Positions 16,665 through 24,337 of a stretch of 37,016 nucleotides of DNA are shown one piece after another. The DNA is taken from NCBI GenBank assembly GCA_014239685.1, contig JAAZYK010000005.1:1-37016 (forward strand), given 5' to 3'. Source of the stretch: Dehalococcoidia bacterium (lineage in GTDB: Bacteria > Chloroflexota > Dehalococcoidia > Lucifugimonadales > Lucifugimonadaceae). Position 1 is the first letter of the stretch; every line of letters begins with the position of its first letter. The translations under genes were made by a program, and so were the position numbers. The notes under the pieces are model-generated. The model made no database searches, was not told where the DNA came from, and saw only the letters and a program-made list of their open reading frames with translations.

Positions 16665-17867
16665 ATGCCAATTCATCCGCCGTTAGAAGGCGTCAGGATT
16701 CTTGCGATCTCACAATTCGGCGCAGGGCCGTTCGGCACGACCGTTTTGTCCGACATGGGCGCCGAGGTGATCAAAATCGAGGACCCGGGTGCCGGGGGTG
16801 ATATCGCCCGATACGTTCCGCCCTTCGCATCGGACCAAGACTCCCTGTATTTTCAGGCGTTCAATCGGGGCAAAAAGTCGGTGACCCTGAACCTTCGAAC
16901 CGAATCCGGCATGGCTGTGCTGCACGACCTCGTCAAGGCCTCAGATGGCGTCTACAACAACCTCCGCGGCGACTTACCTTCCAAGCTTGGACTCGACTAC
17001 GAAGCTCTTGGGAAGTTTAATCAGAAAGTTGTCTGCTGCTCACTTTCTGGTTTTGGTTCAACCGGGCCGCGGGTTTCGGAGCCAGGATACGATCATCTGA
17101 TCCAAGCATATGCGGGATACATGTCCATCACGGGCGAGCCAGACGCCCCGCCCGCCAAGTGCGGAGTCTCGATAATCGACTTCGCCGGCGGCTATGCTTC
17201 TGTTCTTGGCCTGATGATCGGGCTGTTTGACGCGCAGCGGACCGGCATCGGCCGCAACGTGGACGTCTCACTCCTCGACACCGGCATCGCAATGTTGTCG
17301 TACTTCGCCTCGTGGACACTGAATCGTGACTGGGAGCCCACCCGGCAAGCCGCGTCAAGCCATCAGTCACTGCTCCCGTCCCAGAACTTCCGCACACGAG
17401 ACGGCTGGATCGTCGTGTTCTGCGCAAAGGAGAAGTTCTACGAGAACCTTGTGGTGGCCATGGGACGGCCAGAACTCGCGACCGATCCTCGATTTTCGAA
17501 CTTCGCCGGGCGGCTTGAGAACCGTGATTTAATCATTCCGGAACTTGAGAAAGAGTTTGCAAAGCGAGACACGGCTGATTGGCTTCAACGACTCCGTGGC
17601 ACGGTACCGTGCGCACCCGTTAATTCGGTGTCAGAGGCCCTTCAGGACCAGCAGGTGCTGGCTCGCAAGTTGATACTGGAGGTGGAACATCCGGAGTACG
17701 GCACGATCCGTCAGGTTGGCTCGCCTATCAAAATGGACGGGGTGATCGAGCATCCGACCCCGGGACCTGCTCTCGGGCAGCACACGAACGAGGTGATGGC
17801 TGAGGTGCTTGGTTATTCCGACGAACGCGTATCATCGCTGCGTAAAGACGGCGCGTTCGGAAAGTAA
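16665..17867 (+). CDS. CaiB/BaiF family CoA transferase (class III)
   Basis: A 400-residue class III acyl-CoA transferase, which moves CoA between carboxylic acids through an aspartyl-CoA anhydride. The likely catalytic residue is Asp172 in the block C-G-V-S-I-I-D-F-A-G-G. The N-terminal L-E-G-V-R-I-L and G-A-E-V-I-K-I-E motifs and the N-R-G-K-K-S motif of the family are clear. Length is normal. The acids used cannot be read from sequence. AGGAG lies about six bases before the ATG. It sits between the two selenoprotein genes on the same strand, and the second one starts 96 bases after its stop, so all three could share a transcript although a repeat-bearing gap separates the first. Confidence 0.93.
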   Translation: MPIHPPLEGVRILAISQFGAGPFGTTVLSDMGAEVIKIEDPGAGGDIARYVPPFASDQDSLYFQAFNRGKKSVTLNLRTESGMAVLHDLVKASDGVYNNLRGDLPSKLGLDYEALGKFNQKVVCCSLSGFGSTGPRVSEPGYDHLIQAYAGYMSITGEPDAPPAKCGVSIIDFAGGYASVLGLMIGLFDAQRTGIGRNVDVSLLDTGIAMLSYFASWTLNRDWEPTRQAASSHQSLLPSQNFRTRDGWIVVFCAKEKFYENLVVAMGRPELATDPRFSNFAGRLENRDLIIPELEKEFAKRDTADWLQRLRGTVPCAPVNSVSEALQDQQVLARKLILEVEHPEYGTIRQVGSPIKMDGVIEHPTPGPALGQHTNEVMAEVLGYSDERVSSLRKDGAFGK

Positions 17868-17962
17868 GTTTGACGCGCCGATTCAGCGAATATGGCATCA
17901 GATTTTGTACCCAGCAACGGCACGGTCGGATATCAACTATTACGGCTGAAAAGGAATCTTTA

Positions 17963-18256
17963 TTGCGGATCCTGATGACGGACGAAGCAAGAGATCATAT
18001 CCGTGATCTTGGTCGGCCTATCGCTCTGGACTATCTCGCCGCCATTGGCTGAGGTGGTCACGCAAAAGTGTCGGTAGACACCTACGCCCGGAAGATCAAT
18101 CTGAATTTATATGAACTGTTGCGACACCAGGGCGCCGAAATTCTGGTCGCCAAGAACCTTGTCTCTCAGGCAGTCGGTGTCACGCTAGAACTAAAGAAGT
18201 TCCTGATTTTCAAGTGGCTCAAAGTGGACGCTGCCTTGTATGGCCACTCCACTTGA
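17963..18256 (+). CDS. Selenoprotein: small HesB-like / CC-Se motif family protein (in-frame UGA at 18050)
   Basis: Read through TGA 18050-18052, the frame gives a 97-residue protein with selenocysteine at residue 30. The opening M-R-I-L-M-T-D-E-A-R-D-H-I-R, the motif I-G-U-G-G, a Y-x-L-x-x-x-x-G-A-E-I-L-V-A-K-N-L segment and the terminal F-L-I-F-K-W-L-K-V-D resemble the small HesB-like and CC/Se motif (seleno)proteins, recalled from memory. That group is a known place for Sec/Cys exchange; its function is unknown, with redox or Fe-S-related roles suggested. There is no cysteine anywhere, so Sec30 would be the only redox residue. The TTG start has AAAAGGA about seven bases upstream; ATG 17975 is an alternative. 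The TGA is followed by a near-ideal SECIS. Conventional calling would leave two spurious short frames here. Confidence 0.8.
18068..18081 (+). promoter_or_regulatory. Candidate bacterial SECIS element for the HesB-like selenoprotein
   Basis: GTGTC (18068-18072) and GACAC (18077-18081) form a perfect 5-bp stem closing the loop GGTA. The loop begins 20 bases after the TGA. A GGU at the tip of the loop is the feature recognised by SelB in the E. coli fdhF SECIS, so position, stem and loop all match expectation. Confidence 0.75.
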
Positions 18257-18270
18257 AACGCCAATCACTG

Positions 18271-18287
18271 AGCGACCGTGCGTCGCT
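18271..18287. terminator. Hairpin after the second selenoprotein gene
   Basis: AGCGAC and GTCGCT pair perfectly around CGTGC, 14 bases after the stop codon. No T-run follows, so it is a modest candidate for the end of the plus-strand group. The remainder of the gap up to 18404 shows nothing recognisable. Confidence 0.35.
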
Positions 18288-18404
18288 TGGAAATGGGGTT
18301 TGGAATACCTCCTCACAAGCGTCCTGAGGCTCGTTAACCACCGAGAGTCGACGAGATTGCCCCCTAGGACTACTTCCCCCCTTCAACGGCGATAACACGC
18401 TTGC

Positions 18405-19754
18405 CTACATCTTCTCCCTACCGGGAGAGCCAGCGAGCAACTCGTCGGACACCCTCACCGGCACAGACATAGGTTTCTCTAACTCCAACACCGACTCCGG
18501 CAACCGTTCGAGTTCCATACGCGCCAGATCGCGTGCCTGCCGGAGTGACAGCAAATCGCCGGTAACTGTCCCGTCACGCATCACTACGTTCAATAACTTC
18601 GTCGCATTGGGTTCCGGCGAATCCGCATCGGCGCTCGTCAGATGATCGTGGGCAACTATTCCATTTCTCGCATCGAAACATCGCCACACCTGCTTCGGGC
18701 CAGAAAACGTTGCCTTCCCGGGACTGAACTTGGCGACTGGACGGCCGTCGTACGTAACCTGTTTATAGGCGGCATCCGACCATGGTGCATCCGCCGACAC
18801 GCCCGCCAATGTCCCGACGCCATACGCGCCAATTGGCGCGCCACTCCTCGCCAGAGCCTCAATGGAAAATTCGTCCAACCCTCCGGAGGCCACGATCTGG
18901 ACGTAGCCAAGTGATGCGTCATCAAGCATCCGACGAGCGATCCGTGACAGGAAACCTATGTCTCCGCTATCGAGCCGTATTCCGGCCAGCCTACTGCCGC
19001 GTGTCTCCAGTTCATGTGCAACGGTGACCGCCGCTTCTATCCCATTGACCGTGTCGTATGTATCCACAAGCAAGGTTGCCGAATCCGGGAAGGCGTCTGC
19101 ATATGCCCTAAAGGCCTTGAGTTCGCTGTCAAAACTGGTAATGAACGAGTGCGCCATCGTGCCGATAGTCGATATCTCGTATCGGGCTCCGGCACCCACA
19201 TTGCTAGTGCCAACGAATCCGCCAATGTAGCTCGAGCGGGCGAACTTGTTTCCAGCGTCCGTGCCGTGTGTGCGGCGTGCGGCGAAGTCCGCGACACCTG
19301 CCCCGCCAGCAGCCTTCACCACGCGGGCCGCCTTCGTTGCGAAAAGCGATGCCATGTTCACCTGATTGATCAGGAACGTCTCGACGATCTGCCCCTCAAT
19401 AACCGGGGCGGTGACTTCTATCATCGGTTCGTTAGCAAAGAACGCCGTTCCCTCGTCCATCGCCCGTACGCTGCCGGTGAAGCGGAACTTGGCGAGATAC
19501 TCGATGAAGTCGTCACCGAACTGGCCGGTGCTCCGGAGATAGTCGAGATCGCCGAATGTGAATCTCAACTCTTCGAGATATTTAAGAACGTCCTCCAGCC
19601 CGGCGAATAACAGGAATCCACGATCAGGAGGTAGGTTACGCACAAATAAGCTGAACGTAGCCTCAGCGGTCTGACCGGAGCGCAAATAAGCCTGTCCCAT
19701 CGTGAGTTGATACAGGTCCACGTAAAGTGCGTGAGAAGGATCGAATCGAGTCAT
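18405..19754 (-). CDS. pncB: Nicotinate phosphoribosyltransferase
   Basis: A 449-residue enzyme of the Preiss-Handler NAD salvage pathway, making nicotinate mononucleotide from nicotinate and PRPP with ATP. The N-terminal L-Y-V-D-L-Y-Q-L-T-M-G block is diagnostic. The histidine that is phosphorylated in the family fits His202 in G-T-M-A-H-S-F-I. The phosphate-binding segments G-I-R-L-D-S-G-D and I-V-A-S-G-G-L-D are both present. Length is normal. The ATG start reads M-T-R-F-D. It stands alone on the minus strand, with a repeat-bearing gap of 268 bases between it and the enolase-superfamily gene upstream. Confidence 0.94.
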   Translation of the reverse strand: MTRFDPSHALYVDLYQLTMGQAYLRSGQTAEATFSLFVRNLPPDRGFLLFAGLEDVLKYLEELRFTFGDLDYLRSTGQFGDDFIEYLAKFRFTGSVRAMDEGTAFFANEPMIEVTAPVIEGQIVETFLINQVNMASLFATKAARVVKAAGGAGVADFAARRTHGTDAGNKFARSSYIGGFVGTSNVGAGARYEISTIGTMAHSFITSFDSELKAFRAYADAFPDSATLLVDTYDTVNGIEAAVTVAHELETRGSRLAGIRLDSGDIGFLSRIARRMLDDASLGYVQIVASGGLDEFSIEALARSGAPIGAYGVGTLAGVSADAPWSDAAYKQVTYDGRPVAKFSPGKATFSGPKQVWRCFDARNGIVAHDHLTSADADSPEPNATKLLNVVMRDGTVTGDLLSLRQARDLARMELERLPESVLELEKPMSVPVRVSDELLAGSPGREKM

Positions 19755-19890
19755 CAGTGAAAGTTTAGCGACACGCGGTCCATTGAGAACACCGTGGGGC
19801 GTATTGGTATCAGCTCAAACCCATTGTGTGAAAACGTCAACAAACGGATACAGGGCCTGTGAAATAACCTCGGCCGTGGTTCAGTGCCGT

Positions 19891-19925
19891 CAGGAGTCGT
19901 TTCTCCACGTGCTCAGGATGACAGG
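19891..19925. repeat. Dispersed intergenic repeat, second copy
   Basis: The segment ends in CTCAGGATGACAGG, matching the end of the repeat at 16501-16549, and has a small GGAG/CTCC hairpin. It is followed by a degenerate hairpin repeat, and the whole 268-base gap between pncB and the enolase-superfamily gene shows no coding. Confidence 0.45.
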
Positions 19926-19954
19926 TTGTCGTTCGACGCCGACCTTGCCCAATT

Positions 19955-19973
19955 CCTCTGCCGGTAGGAGAGG
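19955..19973. repeat. Degenerate hairpin repeat
   Basis: CCTCT...AGAGG with the centre GCCGGTAGG followed by GTTGAGG looks like a decayed copy of the hairpin at 16433-16449. Two positions break the stem. Confidence 0.4.
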
Positions 19974-20022
19974 GTTGAGGCAAGTCAGGTCCGAGGGACA
20001 ATCCCGCAATCAGAATCATTCT

Positions 20023-21195
20023 CTAGAACACATATTCCGGGCCAGGAACGTATTTGAAGCGTTCCAGCGCATCGTCCCGTAGTGTAAAGCCCAGTCCCGG
20101 AGCAGTTGGCGCGTACACGCGTCCGTCTGGTCGAACGTCGTAATCCTCGTTGAACAACTCGTTCATCATCGGCATATAACCCTGACTGACCTCAAGAATG
20201 TGACAATTCGGGGTCGACATCGCCACGTGAATGCTGGCAGCAAACAGCACCCCCATGCCCCACGCGTGTGGAGCCACCCGAACGCCTCGCGCCGACGCCA
20301 GAGCGCTGATGCGTCTGATTTCCGTGTATCCACCGGCGCGGGCGATGTCCGGCTGGGCTATATCACAGGCATGATTGTCAAACAGCGACTGAAAGTCGAA
20401 ACGCGTGAACTCGCGCTCACCAGTGGCGATCGGCGTCGTGGTCGCACGTCGAACATACCCGAGCCCGGCGTGATCATCCGGGGAGATCGGTTCCTCGAAC
20501 CATGCCACATCGTACTTCTCCATCATCTTCGCCAACTTGATAGCTGTGGAGACGGCAAATGCGCCATGGGCGTCCAGCATCAACTCCACATCGGGGCCGA
20601 TACCTCGACGTGCCGCAGCGATACGCGTTTCGGCGTTCTTGAACGAAAACCCATCACCGCCAACCACCCGCATTTTCACGGCGTCAAAGCCTTTGGCAGC
20701 ATATCCGGCCATCTCGGCCTCGGCCTCGTCGCCGGGCGCCCAACCGCCGCTGCCGTAGCCACGGACGTTGTCACGGACAGCGCCGAGCGCCTGGTAAATT
20801 GGCACACCGAGTATCTGAGCCTTTACATCCCACACGGCCAGATCGACACCAGAAATAGCCTCAACAGTTACGCCCCGGCGGCCGTCCTGCGGCTGCGAAT
20901 TACCGCGCTCAAGCGCGGGCTTCCATCGCGATCCGTTGTACATTTTTTCCCATATAAGTTCGGAAAACAGGGGGTTTTCTCCGAGCACCGACGGACCAAG
21001 ATCGAACTCTACCAAGGCCGCCACAACCTCCGGATTACCTAGCGAAGCGCCAAGCCCCTTAAGGCCGTCATCCGTCTCCACGACTATGAGCGTGGCATCA
21101 CTTTTTACCTTGGTGCCAAGGTCGTTCCTGTGCTGCCGATTAAGTGGCACCGGGTCGGACATCGGGATCGCCTTCACAGACGTGATCTTGGACAT
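20023..21195 (-). CDS. Enolase superfamily enzyme, mandelate racemase/muconate lactonizing type (first copy)
   Basis: A 390-residue enolase-superfamily protein with an N-terminal capping domain and a C-terminal barrel. The mandelate-racemase-subgroup residues are visible: the Lys174-x-Arg176 base pair in V-K-M-R-V, metal ligands Asp208 (L-D-A-H-G), Glu234 or Glu235 (F-E-E-P) and Glu260 (A-T-G-E-R-E), then Asp283 and His310 (A-P-H-A-W-G) as the dyad. Such enzymes dehydrate sugar acids or racemise hydroxy acids; the substrate is unknown. ATG 21195 is preferred because AGAAAGAG precedes it; an ATG at 21225 adds ten residues without a ribosome-binding site. It differs clearly from the second enolase-superfamily gene at 22748-23833. 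Confidence 0.9.
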   Translation of the reverse strand: MSKITSVKAIPMSDPVPLNRQHRNDLGTKVKSDATLIVVETDDGLKGLGASLGNPEVVAALVEFDLGPSVLGENPLFSELIWEKMYNGSRWKPALERGNSQPQDGRRGVTVEAISGVDLAVWDVKAQILGVPIYQALGAVRDNVRGYGSGGWAPGDEAEAEMAGYAAKGFDAVKMRVVGGDGFSFKNAETRIAAARRGIGPDVELMLDAHGAFAVSTAIKLAKMMEKYDVAWFEEPISPDDHAGLGYVRRATTTPIATGEREFTRFDFQSLFDNHACDIAQPDIARAGGYTEIRRISALASARGVRVAPHAWGMGVLFAASIHVAMSTPNCHILEVSQGYMPMMNELFNEDYDVRPDGRVYAPTAPGLGFTLRDDALERFKYVPGPEYVF

Positions 21196-21355
21196 AAAAC
21201 TCTTTCTAGGAGGCACTGTGTGCATTGTGATTGGTTGTGTGACCGCGCAATATAAAATTACCGTATTGCAACCCGCATCTGAATCCTATCCCTGAGAAGA
21301 GGACAGGCCGGACGACTAGATCCTATTCTCACGGCCAAGCGCTTCCGCGACCGTC

Positions 21356-21517
21356 TCACGGACCCAAGATTCGGGCCCAGCCAACCGTATCTTTGACGTG
21401 GTCGGGAAACTTGCCCAAAATGCCGGTCTGCAGCGCCACTTTATTGCCGGCCGCCATCGGACCGAATCTCAATTGGTTAGTCCCGTTTGCAAGCACGTCG
21501 CCTGGCTCCAGTCGCAT
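21356..21517 (-). pseudogene. Remnant of a fumarylacetoacetate hydrolase-like gene (C-terminal fragment)
   Basis: A 53-residue frame starts M-R-L-E-P-G-D-V-L-A-N-G-T and continues with A-A-G-N-K-V-x-L-Q-T-G-I-L-G. This resembles the C-terminal part of fumarylacetoacetase-type proteins, which read L-x-P-G-D-V-I-x-T-G-T and then x-P-G-D-x-V-x-x-x-x-x-G-I-G. The rest of a usual 220-300-residue protein is missing, and a stop codon stands just before the ATG. It lies directly downstream of the M19 gene. I read it as a decayed gene from the same catabolic cluster; a small active gene is less likely. Confidence 0.45.
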
Positions 21518-21534
21518 TCAGGTATCCCCGATTT

Positions 21535-22617
21535 CTAACGCAGGGTCCGTTTGAACAGCCTGAGATTGTTTGTGCCAAGAATCTTAGTAACGGTGTTTTT
21601 GTCGTGGCCGCGATGCAGCAGGCCATCCGTCAGATAGGGCAAACGACTGATGTCGTCCATCCCGACTGGAACGGAGGAAACTCCGTCGTAGTCAGACCCG
21701 ATACCGACGTGGTCAACTCCCGCCAGCGTCACGGCCAGATCGAAGTGGTCCAGCAGCCTGTCCATGGGCGCGCCGGGCTTGCCGTCCGGTTGATGAATGC
21801 GCTCAAACTGATCCCTGAACAGTGACCGTTCTGGCTTGAGCATCGGCACAAATGGCGGATGATCTGGCCCACCGATGAAGGGTGAGGCGAAATTGATGTT
21901 CATAACGCCATCGGCCTGACCCAGCGCCACGATCATGTCATCAGTCATATTGCGTTTGGCGTCCTGCAATGAGCGGCAGGACGAGTGTGAGGCAAAAACC
22001 GGCCCGGCAGCGGTTTCTAGCACGTCGTAGAAGGCCCTGTCCGAGATGTGCGAAACATCGGGCAACATGCCAATTTGCCCCATCTCTTTAACGATGTCAC
22101 TACCAAGCTCCGTGAGTCCGCCATGCTGCTCGTCATTACAGGAGTCGCACCAAGATGTGGCGTACTGCCAGGTCAGCGTGATTGACCGAATACCGGCGCG
22201 GTGCAGCTCCCGCAGAACGGCAAGATCGCTGCAGATGGCGTTGCCGCCCTCAACGGTCAGGAGCACAGCGATCCGGCCCTCGTTATGGATACGCTCGACA
22301 TCGTTGCCCGTATAAGCGATCTCCAGAGTGTCGGCGTGTGCATCGACCGTCCGACGCATAAGGTCTATGCCCTGCATAACGTACTTTAGCGAACCGGGTT
22401 CGTCGTACACATCATCGTCCAACCAGATAGCGAATAGTGCTGCGCCAACGCCACCTTCGCGCAGGCGTGGAATGTCAACATGCCCGGCCTCAAGCCGCGC
22501 GCCAAAGTCAGGGTGACGCGCCATCAGGTGTGTGATGGTGTCGATGTGCGTATCGACGACCAGCGAGCGCCGATGGAGCTCGATTGCCGCGTCACTGATC
22601 GAGTTATTCGGGGTCAT
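21535..22617 (-). CDS. Membrane dipeptidase (peptidase M19, renal dipeptidase family)
   Basis: A 360-residue amidohydrolase-superfamily barrel enzyme. Zinc-site motifs are D-T-H-I-D (residues 22-26), V-E-G-G, D-V-S-H, A-S-H-S-S and the closing G-I-G-S-D-Y-D-G, all in family order. M19 enzymes cleave dipeptides, including D-amino-acid-containing ones, and some bacterial members act on other small amides. No signal peptide is present, so it is probably cytoplasmic. It lies between two enolase-superfamily genes on the same strand, 130 bases from the upstream one, which suggests a shared role in breaking down small organic compounds. Length is normal for the family. Confidence 0.93.
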   Translation of the reverse strand: MTPNNSISDAAIELHRRSLVVDTHIDTITHLMARHPDFGARLEAGHVDIPRLREGGVGAALFAIWLDDDVYDEPGSLKYVMQGIDLMRRTVDAHADTLEIAYTGNDVERIHNEGRIAVLLTVEGGNAICSDLAVLRELHRAGIRSITLTWQYATSWCDSCNDEQHGGLTELGSDIVKEMGQIGMLPDVSHISDRAFYDVLETAAGPVFASHSSCRSLQDAKRNMTDDMIVALGQADGVMNINFASPFIGGPDHPPFVPMLKPERSLFRDQFERIHQPDGKPGAPMDRLLDHFDLAVTLAGVDHVGIGSDYDGVSSVPVGMDDISRLPYLTDGLLHRGHDKNTVTKILGTNNLRLFKRTLR

Positions 22618-22747
22618 TTAATTATCCGTCCCAGCGTCTTCAAACTGCCTCCTCCTAATGTGTACGGTGGTTAATCATGTCTCCCCAACTAGACCCACGC
22701 TCAGACGTCCTTTGAATTCCACGGAAGAAGGCTTCCAAATTCGCTTC

Positions 22748-23833
22748 TTACTCCACGATCGCCTTCTCCAGAGCGTCTTCGTCAAACTCCAGCCCGAGTC
22801 CAGGCCGGTCCGGGAGATGGATCATCCCGTCTTCCGGCATAATCGGCTCCTTGAACAGCCCTGCGATCAGTCCAAGGTCGCCCGAGAACTCGTCGGAGAA
22901 CTCGTGCGGGCGGATCGCATTGCCGACGGTCGAATAGGCGTGCAAAGAGGCTGCGCTGTTGATTCCGGCTACCGGACTGTGTGGCATGACCGGCTTGTTC
23001 CGAATCACCGCCATATCAAAGACCCGCTTAACCTCAGAAATCCCACCAACGTTCAATATGTCCGGCTGGAGAATGTCCGGATTCGCCTGATCAATCAGAT
23101 CACGGAAACGCCATCGAGACGTCTCTTGCTCTCCTGTAGAGATCGGAACATCCAACGCATCTACGACCTGCTTGAGGCCGGGCAAATCATACTGAGGAAG
23201 CGGCTCCTCAAAGTGAGAACATCCGAGATCTTGGAGTCGTTTGCCCTGCAATATGGCGGTAGAGACTGAGTACGCGTTGTTGGCGTCGAACCCCAGGGGG
23301 CAGTCGTCCGGCAACCATTCACGAGCCATCTTGAAGATCGCGAAATCGTTCTCGGGATTAGCGTCTTGCCGGTAGTCCCGCCAATCCATCCGTACCTTGA
23401 AGTAGCGGAATCCCTGCTCGTAGCCCCGCTGGACATCCCGAAGCATCTGTTCCGGCGTCTTCTTCCAGCCGTTGCCTTGGCTCCAATAGAGTGGAATTTC
23501 GTGACGGGCGGCGCCTCCCATCAAGGCGGAAAGCGGCATGCCGGCCGCCTTGCCCATGATGTCCCACAGTGCGATATCGATAGACCCGACAATCTGCGGG
23601 GGAAGCCGAGTGGCACGATCGCCGTTCCCGAGTGAAAGGGTCTCCCAGTGCCGGGTCGGTTGCAGGGCGCCTTCGCCGACCAGAAGAGGCTTGATCACGT
23701 CGTTCAGGTAGGCACGGGTTATAGCCACGGACCGGCCACCATCGGCGATTCCGGTCACCCCCTCGTCCGTAAATACGCGGACAAGCGTTCGGCCGGTGGT
23801 GAGCAGATTGACGGTGATATCAGTAATTTTCAT
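22748..23833 (-). CDS. Enolase superfamily enzyme, mandelate racemase/muconate lactonizing type (second copy)
   Basis: A 361-residue enolase-superfamily protein. Catalytic and metal residues can be placed at Lys146-x-Arg148 (F-K-V-R-M-D), Asp183 (F-D-A-N-N), Glu209 or Glu210 (F-E-E-P-L), Glu235 (T-G-E-Q-E), Asp258 (Q-P-D-I-L) and His285 (M-P-H-S-P). This is the mandelate racemase-like set, consistent with sugar-acid dehydration or racemisation; the exact substrate is open. The first copy and this one share the motif order but differ widely elsewhere, so they are old paralogues and not a recent duplication. The ATG start reads M-K-I-T-D-I. It appears to lead the M19/enolase group on the minus strand. 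Confidence 0.92.
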   Translation of the reverse strand: MKITDITVNLLTTGRTLVRVFTDEGVTGIADGGRSVAITRAYLNDVIKPLLVGEGALQPTRHWETLSLGNGDRATRLPPQIVGSIDIALWDIMGKAAGMPLSALMGGAARHEIPLYWSQGNGWKKTPEQMLRDVQRGYEQGFRYFKVRMDWRDYRQDANPENDFAIFKMAREWLPDDCPLGFDANNAYSVSTAILQGKRLQDLGCSHFEEPLPQYDLPGLKQVVDALDVPISTGEQETSRWRFRDLIDQANPDILQPDILNVGGISEVKRVFDMAVIRNKPVMPHSPVAGINSAASLHAYSTVGNAIRPHEFSDEFSGDLGLIAGLFKEPIMPEDGMIHLPDRPGLGLEFDEDALEKAIVE

Positions 23834-23899
23834 TTGGCGTTCCGAAAATGCCCTTCAATGGCTCATTTTTGATTTATAAGAGTTTTTAAAACGAATCGG

Positions 23900-24148
23900 T
23901 CAGAGTTGCGTCGTCACAAACCAGTAGATGGCGGCTGCTATGACGATGAGAGGGATAAGCGCCATAAGAATCGCCATGATGAGCGATTTAGCGATCATCA
24001 TTGGAATGCCGATGACGACTTTTTTGATGATGAAGATAACGATCTTGAACGGCAGGGTCAGAAGTGTTCCCAAATCTGCTTTCTCCTTGGAATAAGTCGA
24101 TGAACGGCGCGGCCGAACAATTGTTGCCAGAACCTTATCAACGGACAT
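23900..24148 (-). CDS. Small membrane protein of unknown function
   Basis: An 82-residue frame with two strongly hydrophobic segments, one around residues 33-53 and one around 55-78, separated by a few positively charged and small residues. No family is recognised. The listed start is ATG 24148, which lacks a good ribosome-binding site; a TTG at 24073 has AAGGAG nine bases upstream and would give a 57-residue, almost entirely membrane-embedded protein, so the shorter form may be the true one. It lies between the enolase-superfamily gene (66 bases downstream) and the aldo/keto reductase gene. The 189-base gap upstream of it contains a run of seven G and no recognisable gene. Confidence 0.55.
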   Translation of the reverse strand: MSVDKVLATIVRPRRSSTYSKEKADLGTLLTLPFKIVIFIIKKVVIGIPMMIAKSLIMAILMALIPLIVIAAAIYWFVTTQL

Positions 24149-24337
24149 GGCTCAGTCGCCAACCAGACCACACCGCTTCCGATACCGCGGCAGACTATCC
24201 CACGAACCGGCGAGTTCGTCGAGTCGACTAGCCGCCGGATCAGTGTCGATACCGTGACTGATCGGAAACTCATCGTCATTACCTAAAACGAGGGGGGGAG
24301 CGAAGACAACAGGTCACTGCCAATCGGCCCCATCGAA

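Noticed and set aside
17870-17962. Longer N-terminus for the small selenoprotein from a TTG at 17870
   Set aside because: No ribosome-binding site, only two bases after the previous stop, and the added residues do not fit the family; TTG 17963 has AAAAGGA at proper spacing.
15803-18052. Alternative genetic code with TGA read as Trp
   Set aside because: TGA ends many genes cleanly in the window (for example the M48, DinB-like and rhodanese genes), and Trp would not fit the C-x-x-C active site.
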